Below the pieces are notes generated by a model. That model searched no databases and had not been told where the DNA came from. It saw nothing but the letters and a program-made list of their open reading frames with translations. A DNA stretch of 64,000 nt from Bacteroides reticulotermitis JCM 10512 (lineage in GTDB: Bacteria; Bacteroidota; Bacteroidia; Bacteroidales; Bacteroidaceae), in contig NZ_BAIV01000012.1 of assembly GCF_000517545.1 (NCBI RefSeq), forward strand, positions 1-64,000, read 5' to 3'. Shown here in pieces: positions 19,608 to 28,242 of this stretch; the first letter of the stretch is position 1; each line of letters starts with the position of its first letter. The position numbers were made by a program, and so were the translations under genes.

Positions 19608-20527
19608 ATGAAGAAATTAGCAATTGCAATGATGTTGGGTCTTGCAGCAGTATCTGCTTCAGCCCAGGTGAATTACAAGATGCAGGTAGCTTGCAACCCG
19701 CAAGATGTAAAGACGTACGACACAAACCGTCTGCGTGGCAGCTTCTTGATGGAAAAGGTAATGGTGCCAAACGAAATTAATGTAACTTACTCAATGTACG
19801 ACCGATTCATTTTCGGTGGTGCAGTACCTGCTACTAAAGAATTGGTATTGGAAACAATCGATCCTCTGAAAGCTCCTTACTTCTTATTTTCACGCGAATT
19901 AGGTGTGATTAACGTAGGTGGTGTAGGTATCGTAACTGTGGATGGCAAAGAATATACGCTGAACTTTAAAGAAGCTCTCTATGTAGGTAGAGGCAAACAA
20001 AAAGTTACTTTCAAAAGCAAAGATTCCAGCAATCCGGCTAAATTCTATATCAACTCAGCTCTTGCTCACAAAGAGTATAAGACTCAGCTGATTACTATTG
20101 ACGGACGCAAAGGCTCATTGAAAGCTAACTCGTTCGCAGCAGGTAAGATGGAAGAAAGCAACGACCGCGTGATCAACCAATTAATCGTAAACAACGTATT
20201 GGAAGAAGGTCCATGTCAACTACAAATGGGATTGACAGAGCTGAAAGCAGGAAGCGTATGGAATACAATGCCGGCTCACGTACACGCTCGTCGTGTTGAA
20301 GCTTACTTCTACTTCAATGTTCCTCAAGATAACGCAATCTGTCACTTTATGGGTGAACCACAAGAAGAGCGTATCGTTTGGATGCATAATGAACAAGCTA
20401 TCATGGCTCCTGAATGGTCTATCCACGCTGCTGCCGGAACAAGCAACTATATGTTTATCTGGGGTATGCAGGTGAAAACCTCGATTACGGCGATATGGAC
20501 AAGATCAAATATACAGAAATGCGCTAA
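19608..20527 (+). CDS. kduI: 5-keto-4-deoxyuronate isomerase KduI with N-terminal signal peptide, C-terminal frameshift
   Basis: Converts 4-deoxy-5-ketouronate (DKI) to 2,5-diketo-3-deoxygluconate (DKII) in pectin breakdown. After a signal peptide ([20 protein letters not shown]) the chain follows E. coli KduI closely: [45 protein letters not shown] and [18 protein letters not shown]. The zinc ligands HxHxxxxxE and the later His are all present. A G is missing near 20468. Restoring it gives [21 protein letters not shown] and the stop at 20525-20527, as in the family; the uncorrected frame runs on into nonsense to 20558. E. coli KduI is cytoplasmic, so the signal peptide suggests periplasmic isomerisation here. 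Confidence 0.94.
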
Positions 20528-20561
20528 TTCAGTGCATCCCTCTGAACTATATTTATAATAT

Positions 20562-20604
20562 CAGAAAGCTTCATTCTCTTCACAAAAGAGGATGGAGCTT
20601 TTCT
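20562..20604 (+). terminator. Hairpin after kduI
   Basis: AGAAAGCTTCATTCTCTT pairs imperfectly with AAAGAGGATGGAGCTTTTCT, using G-T pairs, around a short loop. The following GCATTTTAG is only weakly T-rich. Confidence 0.6.
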
Positions 20605-20786
20605 GCATTTTAGTAACCTTTATCCCCCACCAGAATTTTGTATGATTTGAAAATAACAGCATGAAAACACTTGAGTTGCAATGTTATTTAACGATTAATA
20701 CATGAATTCGACCAAATATTACAAATATTTCCCAGCAGAAATACCGACCTTTGTCAGCAAACTAAAAATTATTTAAATCCGCTATC

Positions 20787-22274
20787 ATGAATGCATCTCA
20801 AAAAACAGGCGAGAAAAAGACAAACTACAGATGGACAATCTGCGCCATGCTTTTTTTCGCTACTACAGTTAACTATCTCGACCGCCAAGTCCTCTCTTTG
20901 ACTTGGAAAGATTTTATCGCTCCCGAATTCCATTGGACCGACAACGACTACGGAACAATTACCTCAGTATTCTCTATCATCTATGCTTTTAGTATGTTAT
21001 TTGCCGGACGTTTCATCGACTGGATGGGTACTAAAAAAGGTTATTTATGGGCTATCGGTGTATGGTCGGTAGGCGCATGTCTCCATGCCGTTTGTGGATA
21101 CGCCACCGAACTATGGGTAGGTGTTGAAAGCTCAGATGCGCTGATTGCTGTACAAGCAGGATCAACTTTAGCGCTCACAATTGCTACTGTCAGTGTATAC
21201 TTCTTTATTGCTGCCCGATTCGTTTTAGCACTTGGAGAAGCCGGTAACTTTCCGGCAGCCATCAAAGTAACCGCTGAATATTTCCCTAAAAAAGACCGCG
21301 CCTATGCAACCAGTATCTTCAATGCCGGTGCAACCGTAGGAGCTCTTGCCGCTCCGTTAACCATTCCGTTGCTTGCTAAGTATTTCAAAGGAATCGGTGT
21401 TGGAAATGGTTGGGAAATGGCGTTTATCGTAATTGGTGCACTTGGTTTTATCTGGATGGCTATGTGGGTATTTATGTATAGCGAACCCTCTAAGAGCAAG
21501 CATGTAAACCAAGCAGAATTAGACTATATCGAGCAAGACAATGAAACAGTACCTCAATCATCCACTACCGAGAAAGAGGAAAAGAAAATGAGTTTCATGC
21601 AATGCTTTACCTATAAACAAACCTGGGCTTTTGCTTTCGGCAAGTTCATGACAGACGGTGTATGGTGGTTCTTCCTTTTCTGGACTCCGGCTTACATTAG
21701 TGATGTATACGGATTCTCTTCTGATAGCGGAACAGCCATGTCTTTGATCTTTGTACTGTACGCCATCACCATGTTGTCTATCTACGGTGGTAAACTTCCA
21801 ACGATCATTATGAATAAAACCGGAATGGATCCATATGCCGCCCGTATGCGTGCGATGCTGATCTTTGCATTCTTCCCTCTATTAGCTTTGTTTGCCCAAC
21901 CATTGGGAAATAAAGAAGTATTCGGTGAACATGCTTATTGGTTCCCTATTATCATTATCGGTATTGCCGGTGCTGCTCACCAATCATGGTCAGCCAACAT
22001 ATTCTCTACTGTAAGTGATATGTTCCCCAAAACAGCCATTGCAACTGTAACAGGTATCGGCGGTATGGCAGGAGGTGTAGGTGCTTTCCTTATTAATAAG
22101 GGATCGGGTATGTTGTTTACGCATGCAGATGCCACACAAATGACATTTATGGGCTTCCAAGGAAAACCTGCCGGTTACTTTATAATCTTCTGCATATGTG
22201 CATTAGCTTACCTTACCGGTTGGATTGTTATGAAGGCATTAGTACCAAAGTACAAACCTATCATTTTGGATTAA
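20787..22274 (+). CDS. MFS hexuronate transporter (ExuT-like, anion:cation symporter family)
   Basis: Inner-membrane major-facilitator protein, intact, 495 residues, about 12 membrane spans. The N-terminus carries the ACS/ExuT signature NYLDRQVLSL followed by DYGTITSVFSIIYAFSMLFAGRFIDWMGTKKGY. Later come FVLALGEAGNFPAAIKVTAEYFPKKDRAYATSIFNAGATVGA and, in the C-half, VSDMFPKTAIATVTGIGGMAGG. ExuT relatives import galacturonate and glucuronate with protons. It follows kduI by 259 bp, beyond the kduI hairpin, so it probably has its own promoter; an imperfect -7 (GACCTTTG) lies near 20748. The likely cargo is galacturonate or its unsaturated derivative. Confidence 0.92.
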   Translation: MNASQKTGEKKTNYRWTICAMLFFATTVNYLDRQVLSLTWKDFIAPEFHWTDNDYGTITSVFSIIYAFSMLFAGRFIDWMGTKKGYLWAIGVWSVGACLHAVCGYATELWVGVESSDALIAVQAGSTLALTIATVSVYFFIAARFVLALGEAGNFPAAIKVTAEYFPKKDRAYATSIFNAGATVGALAAPLTIPLLAKYFKGIGVGNGWEMAFIVIGALGFIWMAMWVFMYSEPSKSKHVNQAELDYIEQDNETVPQSSTTEKEEKKMSFMQCFTYKQTWAFAFGKFMTDGVWWFFLFWTPAYISDVYGFSSDSGTAMSLIFVLYAITMLSIYGGKLPTIIMNKTGMDPYAARMRAMLIFAFFPLLALFAQPLGNKEVFGEHAYWFPIIIIGIAGAAHQSWSANIFSTVSDMFPKTAIATVTGIGGMAGGVGAFLINKGSGMLFTHADATQMTFMGFQGKPAGYFIIFCICALAYLTGWIVMKALVPKYKPIILD

Positions 22275-22340
22275 TCCAATTAATCAAAAGGAGTTGAATC
22301 AAAACTGATTAATTAATCGACTGATACAACTTCTTATAAA

Positions 22341-22399
22341 AGGACTCCTCTTAATTATTCCCGCTTCAGTTTAGACTCGGGAAAGTTAAGGGGAGTCCT
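22341..22399. terminator. Long hairpin downstream of the MFS gene
   Basis: AGGACTCCTCTTAA pairs with TTAAGGGGAGTCCT over 14 bp with one wobble, and an inner CCCG/CGGG stem sits in the loop. No T-run follows on the + strand, so it may be a terminator or a processed 3' end. Confidence 0.55.
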
Positions 22400-22479
22400 A
22401 CATTATATATACAGACACACTTCACCACAAAACGTCGTAGAAGTATGCAGGCAGAAGAATGTATGCAACTGAGATCAGC

Positions 22480-22700
22480 ATGAAATCTAGGACGATAGAC
22501 TACATCTATAAACTAATTAATCAGTAAATTACGCAATTTAAGTCAGTGATAGAATGGAAAAGCATATCTAGTCATAGTCACTTTTTACCACAAACTACTG
22601 ATTGACAAATCGATACAATGCGCCTACTTTTCTGAGACTGACCTATTCACTAGACAATACCGATTTCCAAAAGCTGTGTACTTAGTACCCTCTTCGGTAT
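22480..22700 (-). repeat. Arm X1 of the composite element (inverted copy of 62812-63015)
   Basis: The reverse complement of this stretch aligns along its length with 62812-63015. Shared blocks are TAATTAGTTT with CCTAGATTTCA at one end, AAAAAGTGA in the middle, and ATACCGATTTC with TGTGTACTTAG at the other end. I judge identity by eye at roughly 70-75%. Confidence 0.8.
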
Positions 22701-22845
22701 TAAGTCGTAAAGAACTAGAAAAAGACAAGTCAATTGATAACAGGTAGAAGCTACACAAAGTCAACTCATTGGGTCCTTTTACATAACTAGCAGTTAGGAG
22801 TATACAGTTTCGCCGCCTCGAAAATTAGTTTCATCCAGAGTTATC

Positions 22846-22933
22846 AACTGTTTCATAGGCATGAGAATTTTGTTTCATAAGGGTGAAACAGTTGTTTCAT
22901 CACGAAGAGAATTTTGTTTCATAAGGGAGAAAC
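22846..22933. repeat. Array of four 22-bp palindromic units (GTTTCAT/ATGAAAC type)
   Basis: Units start at 22846, 22868, 22890 and 22912, exactly 22 bp apart, each with TGTTTCAT. The second reads TGTTTCA-TAAGGG-TGAAACA. Units 2 and 4 are nearly identical, so the array also reads as two copies of a 44-bp unit. Confidence 0.88.
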
Positions 22934-22989
22934 ACCTGAGAAAAAGGCAAGAATGTGACGAATACAACAAACTGAAGCCTTAACATACA

Positions 22990-23035
22990 AAGTACTTATG
23001 TCACACACCGATGATGAAATCAGGAACAAACATCG
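22990..23035 (+). repeat. Partial extra copy of arm Y
   Basis: This stretch resembles the peptide-like part of arm Y: it shares CCGATGATGAAAT and AGGAACA with the reverse complement of 62340-62420. Its translation would read YKVLMSHTDDEIRN, against CKELLSCPDDEIRN in island 2. Confidence 0.6.
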
Positions 23036-23049
23036 GAATAAAGTGATAT

Positions 23050-23240
23050 TAAAAAGAAGACGCAAAATAACTCACTGATAAACAGCGCGATATACAAAAA
23101 AGTGACTATAACATAAAGTGATGTATCATTGTGCAAAGTACTTCTATCAAACCCTAAAGATGAAATTTTGGACACAGATCGGCCATATGGATATTGTACG
23201 GTGTACAAAAGAAGCCGAAAATTAAGTAGTTCTCAAGAAA
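23050..23240 (+). repeat. Arm Y1 of the composite element (inverted copy of 62313-62500)
   Basis: It matches the reverse complement of 62313-62500 with no visible gap over the last 110 bp. Shared blocks include AAAAAGAAG, AAAAAAGTGACTA, GTATCATTGTGCAAAG, GATGAAATT and GGATATTGTAC. Its first 90 bp are also related to arm X, so X and Y form diverged inverted arms around the array. Confidence 0.8.
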
Positions 23241-23497
23241 CAACTCCTAGCATAGAAAAATAGCGTATCATACCGATTAATGAAAGCTTTCATGGTTTAG
23301 GATCATACCGAATGACTAGCTTAGTAATCCAAATCACATCCTTTAAATTTCAAGTTCCCCTTGGTTCCAGATAAACATTTACAAAGGATGAGCAAATAAA
23401 AGAAGAAGTTAATCCGTCTCTACTTATTTTAATATGAAAGATATGTGCAAATAAAGCTTTCGATTCAATAGTAAACAGACTCGAATTGGTATAAAAT

Positions 23498-23529
23498 AAA
23501 AAAGCCCCTTCTCACGAAGATGGCTTTTT
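23498..23529. terminator. Bidirectional rho-independent terminator
   Basis: AAAAAGCC...GGCTTTTT with an inner CTTC/GAAG stem and TCAC loop (GTGA on the - strand, a GNRA tetraloop). There are T-rich flanks on both strands. Confidence 0.8.
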
Positions 23530-23610
23530 AGGTTTACTTATCCTTTTATTTTTTTTGTAACACACTTAGGGAAACATATAAATAAAGAAAGGATAGCAAA
23601 CGTTAAGATG

Positions 23611-23635
23611 AAAAAAGGGAAGTCTCACGACTTCC
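23611..23635 (-). terminator. Terminator on the - strand with GTGA tetraloop
   Basis: On the - strand: GGAAGTC-GTGA-GACTTCC followed by CTTTTTT, a compact textbook terminator. It lies 126 bp past the helicase stop and would also end the candidate small RNA. Confidence 0.85.
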
Positions 23636-23677
23636 ACAATTCTTCTAACCTTAAATCTAAATCTCTATGAAAAAAAC
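23611..23677 (-). ncRNA. Candidate small RNA of about 65 nt
   Basis: A -7 box (TATATTTG on the - strand, 23684-23691) sits just upstream and a strong terminator ends at 23611. The would-be transcript has no open frame of note. It could instead be merely the helicase operon's 3' end. No expression evidence is available here. Confidence 0.4.
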
Positions 23678-23683
23678 GTGTTG

Positions 23684-23691
23684 CAAATATA
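23684..23691 (-). promoter_or_regulatory. -7 box TATATTTG ahead of the candidate small RNA
   Basis: It matches TAnnTTTG perfectly on the - strand. It is flanked by TTGCAAA/TTTGCAA inverted repeats (23681-23702). No -33 TTTG at the usual distance. Confidence 0.45.
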
Positions 23692-23760
23692 CGCGTTTGC
23701 AAAATATATAGGTGTTAATGAATTGCATAAAGAAAGAATAAAAACTAACAACTGCAAAAA

Positions 23761-26700
23761 TTAGCCAATTAGCTGAGGCCCAGCTATTAATTTTAACAAA
23801 CTTTCGTAGAGAGGGTTCAGTTTCAATAGCTCGGGCACGCCTGTTATGAACATTCGTTTCCGTGCACGAGTCAAGGCCACATTCAGTTTACGATCGACTA
23901 ACACCCCCTCCTCTTCTGTAAGATTCGAAAGAAATTTCAACTGATAAGGATGATTCACACAGAATGAATAAATGATAATATCACGTTCACTTCCTTGAAA
24001 ACGCTCAACGGTATCCACTAAGATTTGACATAGAGAAGGTATTCCTAACGTTTCTATCTCCTTTTTAATCAACGCAATCTGACTTCGATAGGGAGTAATG
24101 ATTCCCAAACTGCGAGACACATTGAAGTTTTCTTTATGTTGTTCATAGATTCGGAAAGCAATTTGAGCGGCAATCCGAGCTTCCGAACGATTGACTTTGG
24201 CCGATGTTCCAAATGGTTCAGCTTGAGATGGATAAAAAATCAAACGGGGGCTTTTACTTTCTTCCAACTGATGAGGAAGCCCCACCGATATCAATTTACC
24301 ATTATAGAAAGTATGATTCACAAAATTAGCGACCTCAGGATGCATACGTCCCTGCCGACAAAGCATATCGTAAGAACGGGGTGTGGAAAGAGATGTACGA
24401 TAAAGTCTCTGAAATAGTGAATCTTGCAAATTACGCAAACCAATCGCAAGCAATTCTTCATCATATATTTCAGACTGTTGCGAGTTCTGCATAACAACAG
24501 CAGGAAGCTGTTTGTGGTCTCCAATCAAAATAAAGCGTCCAACAGCATCTTCTCCACTATCTCTGCGGGCAGATAATATGCCCAACAATTGTGGTTCCAG
24601 AATCTGTGTAGCCTCATCTACAATCGCTACATCAAAGCACTTCAACTTAAACAACTCCGGTTTACCCGAAATAGCGCTCACTGTGCCCACAAAGATGCGG
24701 CACTTCTGAATACGGTCGTAAACTTCCGAACGACGCGTACAGAGGCTAATTCGTTTTCGATCAGATGATCGCGATAAGCCTCATCGCAGGAGAGTTCACT
24801 ACCTACACGGATAAAGTCGACTACCGGCGAAATGGCAGTAAGCGCCTTGCAAATCTCGTCAACTGCCCGGTTCGTATAAGACAGCAACAAAATCTGTGTG
24901 GACTTCTCCTGGTGGAACATCTCTACCATCTTCTTAAGAGCGCATGAAGTCTTACCTGTACCCGGAGGACCAACCAGCAAGAAATAATCCTGCGCGGCTT
25001 TCGCCTTCAAAGCCACACGCGTGAAGTCATCCGAAGCATCGGCTATCCGTGCATCCAATGATTTATCAAACCGTGGTTCGCGCTGCGACAATAAAAGGTC
25101 ACGCCGACTTTGTGTAGCCGACATAAAAGCATATAACCCGTGATACATACCGCGAAAGGTTGTATCCATTACATCATGCTCAACAGCATAAAGACTATCG
25201 GCAGGAAGAACAGAGATGTTTTGCTGAGTAGCTCGCAGGCGAATGCAAATTTCCTGTTCGGTCAATATTTCAATATTACCTTTAAAAATCATTTTATTGG
25301 TAACGTTGTCCGCAGTCACATTGCGTTCATAAAGAACCACAGCATCTCCCTGTCGGAAATTAGGAAGAGCCTGCTCTTCATCGTAAGAGGCGACCGGAAT
25401 AGCAAATGTAATACTTGCTTTATGCTCATTGGCTGCATTATTGTCCGTCATACGCAAATCACATAGAATCTCTCCGGACTCACATTTTTCAGTAAAAGTA
25501 GAGAGCCATAAAGCTGCTGATCCGGTACGTCCTTCATAATTTACGTCACCGGATTTAGCCGTATAAAGTTCTTTGGTGATAAAATTGTAAAGCGCATAAA
25601 AGTATTTCCTCTCCAAATCGGATAATCGCTGAAGCTTCACTTGAAACTGATCAATGGATGGACGAAGATAGGTTTCCCAAAAACGTCCCGACAAACCACG
25701 TTCATTTAAAACGGAAGCATTGATCTCATTTAGCTTTTGAGCGGTGAACTCCAGGCTATTCCGAAGTTGAACCGCAAATTCATCAGCTACGATACGATTG
25801 CGCAAGTTGATCACACGACGCACCATAGCCCAGGAAGGACGTGCCGGATAGAGCAACGGATAGCGCGTATATAGCAAGTAAGCTTTCACCTTTCGGTGAT
25901 CCATTCCCATAGAGTACTGAAGTACTGCCTGATACAATAGCATCTGAACTTTATTATTCTCTTTCGGCTCAATCTTTCCGCGAATCGCATATTCATCGGC
26001 CTTACCCGACTTCATTTCAATGAACGAGGACATATCACGTTGCATATAGTCAAGCCGCCCCTGAAGTCCAAGCGCTTCACAGATATAAGCAGGTTCCAGC
26101 ACCGCATCAGTTTTATCCAATTCGTAGCCCGGAGCATGAAACGTTTCATGAACTGTTTCACGAATATGATCAAAATGGAGTTTACAATCATCAAAGAACT
26201 GGCGCTCTTTCTCCTGATCACGCAGGTCGGAGCAAGCGGCCAATTCAATAGGATAGCGACGGAAAGCTTTCTGCATACTCTTCCGGTAATCGACTTCTCC
26301 GTCAGCGTGAATCCATTCGTCCAAAAAAAGGTTGGCTATATTTCCCAGAAGTAATGGACGCGCATTCTCTATCGGCTGTAAACGAGAAAGGAAATAGTTG
26401 CCGGGATGATGCCCGTAATCCCGATAACATTCGGCCAACGAACTGATATCAAGCAGGAAATCGGGCTCCAATACAATAAAGGAAGGGGTAAGCAGACCGG
26501 AATCGTCAATTCCTACATCCAACAGGTTGACTTGTGCATGCTTCCAAAGCAATCGACAGGTGTCGGCAAACTCTTCGTTTACCTGCGGAACATTATAACG
26601 TACACGCAAAGGCTGCTCGGCAATGTCGTCTAAACCCGTTACATATAGATATTGTTCGTCCGCGTACTGAAAGCAGACCCGCATTCGCTGTACCCGTTTA

Positions 26701-27110
26701 CGAGCAGGAGGTGCTACGATATAAGTAGCATCAGTTCGCGGCAGTAAACGATACAACTCAGCCGGTATTTCCTCACCGGATAGTTTACGAATAAAGAAAG
26801 CCAGTGTTTTTGCATCCCGCAACAAATTTGTCCGTTCCGGCTCTGCCCGACGGTTCAGAATTGCATTGGACATCAAACGAAATGTATGAAGCCGGTTTTG
26901 CTCCACCACAGTAAGCCCAACTTTTGCCGAAACAAAACTGATGCGAGCGGAAAGGTCGGTCATCTGCAAACTTTCGTTATGCATTTGAGTGCGACAAAGC
27001 CTATCAAGCAGATCGCGCATCTGTTTATAACCAACCCCCAGTTGTAAATCAGACAGGTTGCAAACCGCCTGAAGCAAATCATAAGATTCTCTTCCTTCGT
27101 TCTGCTCCAT
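23761..27110 (-). CDS. Dna2-like nuclease-helicase (PD-(D/E)XK plus superfamily 1 helicase), one frameshift
   Basis: A protein of about 1116 residues with a Cas4/Dna2-like PD-(D/E)XK nuclease near residues 345-370 (LQGRLDYMQRDMSSFIEMKSGKA; Asp, then Glu-Met-Lys). The C-terminal helicase of the DNA2/NAM7 type has Walker A LLVGPPGTGKTS near 712, Walker B VAIVDEATQILEP near 833, QLPAVVMQN, and closing motifs RFQGSERDIIIYSF and NVALTRARKRMFITG. It likely acts in DNA end processing or repair in the cytoplasm. The frame breaks near 24740; shifting by one base reads RRSEVYDRIQKCRIFVGTVSAISG straight into the second half. It starts 8 bp after tatC, in one operon with tatA-tatC, though no functional tie to Tat export is known. 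Confidence 0.9.
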
Positions 27111-27118
27111 ATCCTAAA

Positions 27119-27931
27119 TTACTCTTCTACAAGTTCGATGTCGTCTTCCGTTTTCTTTTTGTCTTTTATCATAAGAATACTCATCTCGTATAAAAGATAA
27201 AGCGGAATAGCAACTACACTCAAGGTAAAAGGATCGCCTGTCGGAGTAATAATAGCAGATGCAACAACAATTATAACGATTGCATGACGTCGATATTTAC
27301 GTAAGAAAGTCCGATCCACCAATCCCATTAATGAAAGTAGCCAAGTAACCAAAGGTAGTTCAAAGGCCAATCCCATACAGAGCACCAACATCATGAAGTT
27401 GTCTATATATGAGTTGAGAGAAAGGATATTCTCTACTTCAGCACTCAGCTGATAAGTCGACAGAAAACGAAGTGCCAACGGATAAACCATGAAGTAGCCT
27501 AACAACACTCCGATAAAAAACATTCCAGTGCCTAAAGTTAATGCTTTTTGCACTCCTTTTCGTTCATTTGGGTAAAGAGCAGGACTGATAAACCGCCAAA
27601 CTTCATAAAACAAATAAGGCATAGCGGTCACTATCGACATCCAAAAAGCTGTCGACATGTGAATAAAGAAAGGAGCTGCCAGATTGATATTGACCAACTT
27701 CACATGAAACTCTTGTGTAAAGAAGTCATCCGTCAAGTTAAACCTTTCACCTATATATCGCAATAAATCATAGAAAATGAAATCATTGTGGCAAGGCGCA
27801 AGTATTACATGGTCGAATAAGTAAGGCATGGCAATAAAATAACCTATTGCCAGCACAAACCAAACTCCAATAACGCGAAAAAGTACCCGGCGCAAATCAT
27901 CCAGATGATCCCAGAAGGTCATTTCCGCCAT
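27119..27931 (-). CDS. tatC: Sec-independent protein translocase TatC
   Basis: Core membrane receptor of the twin-arginine pathway, which exports folded proteins. The 270-residue intact chain has the TatC opening MTFWDHLDDLRRVLFRVI and six membrane spans. Conserved stretches are FHVKLVNINLAAPFF, YLFYEVWRFISPALYPNERKG, a glycine-rich third span (GMFFIGVLLGYFMVYPLALRF), FELPLVTW and ASAIITPTGDPFTL. The charged C-terminal tail (KDKKKTEDDIELVEE) is usual in Bacteroidetes. It lies 3 bp downstream of tatA and 8 bp upstream of the nuclease-helicase, so the three are probably one transcript. Confidence 0.96.
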   Translation of the reverse strand: MAEMTFWDHLDDLRRVLFRVIGVWFVLAIGYFIAMPYLFDHVILAPCHNDFIFYDLLRYIGERFNLTDDFFTQEFHVKLVNINLAAPFFIHMSTAFWMSIVTAMPYLFYEVWRFISPALYPNERKGVQKALTLGTGMFFIGVLLGYFMVYPLALRFLSTYQLSAEVENILSLNSYIDNFMMLVLCMGLAFELPLVTWLLSLMGLVDRTFLRKYRRHAIVIIVVASAIITPTGDPFTLSVVAIPLYLLYEMSILMIKDKKKTEDDIELVEE

Positions 27932-27934
27932 TGT

Positions 27935-28156
27935 TTATTCTTTCTTTGCAGTATTGGCAGGTTCGTCAATTTCGTCTTTGGCTTTATTTATCTCATCTTT
28001 CGCCTCGTTTACGCCATCTTTGAAACTTTTGACTCCTTTACCCAAGCCACGCATCAATTCGGGAATCTTCTTTCCCCCGAAAAGGAGTAGGATAACAAGA
28101 GCAATAATGATCCATTCGGAACCACTTGGCAAAAAGCCTAATAATAAATTCGTCAT
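27935..28156 (-). CDS. tatA: Sec-independent protein translocase TatA
   Basis: Small pore-forming Tat subunit of 73 residues. One N-terminal span ([16 protein letters not shown]) is followed by the conserved hinge [22 protein letters not shown] and a charged amphipathic tail rich in Lys, Glu and Asp. Length and layout are exactly those of Bacteroidetes TatA. No TatB gene is visible, as expected for the minimal TatAC systems of this phylum. Confidence 0.95.
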   Translation of the reverse strand: MTNLLLGFLPSGSEWIIIALVILLLFGGKKIPELMRGLGKGVKSFKDGVNEAKDEINKAKDEIDEPANTAKKE

Positions 28157-28189
28157 ACGGTTAGATTTATAGGGTGATATTAATTAGTG

Positions 28190-28197
28190 CAAATATA
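28190..28197 (-). promoter_or_regulatory. -7 box TATATTTG for the tatA-tatC-helicase operon
   Basis: A perfect TAnnTTTG on the - strand, 34 bp before the tatA start. Confidence 0.6.
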
Positions 28198-28242
28198 GAT
28201 AAAAACAATAAATGGTACATAGTATGGAAGAAATAATTGCAT

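Larger units (their letters stand above)
22400..23497. other. Gene-free island 1 carrying a composite repeat element
   Basis: About 1.1 kb without a credible gene. It contains homology arm X1, a 22-bp palindrome array and arm Y1. The same parts occur in inverted order and orientation at 62.3-63.0 kb. Confidence 0.75.

Noticed and set aside
20530..20786. Riboswitch before the MFS gene
   Set aside because: Apart from the kduI hairpin I see no conserved riboswitch core or anti-terminator pairing in this spacer.
22400..23497. Insertion sequence with transposase
   Set aside because: No open frame with transposase motifs lies between the arms, and I could not identify flanking target duplications by eye.
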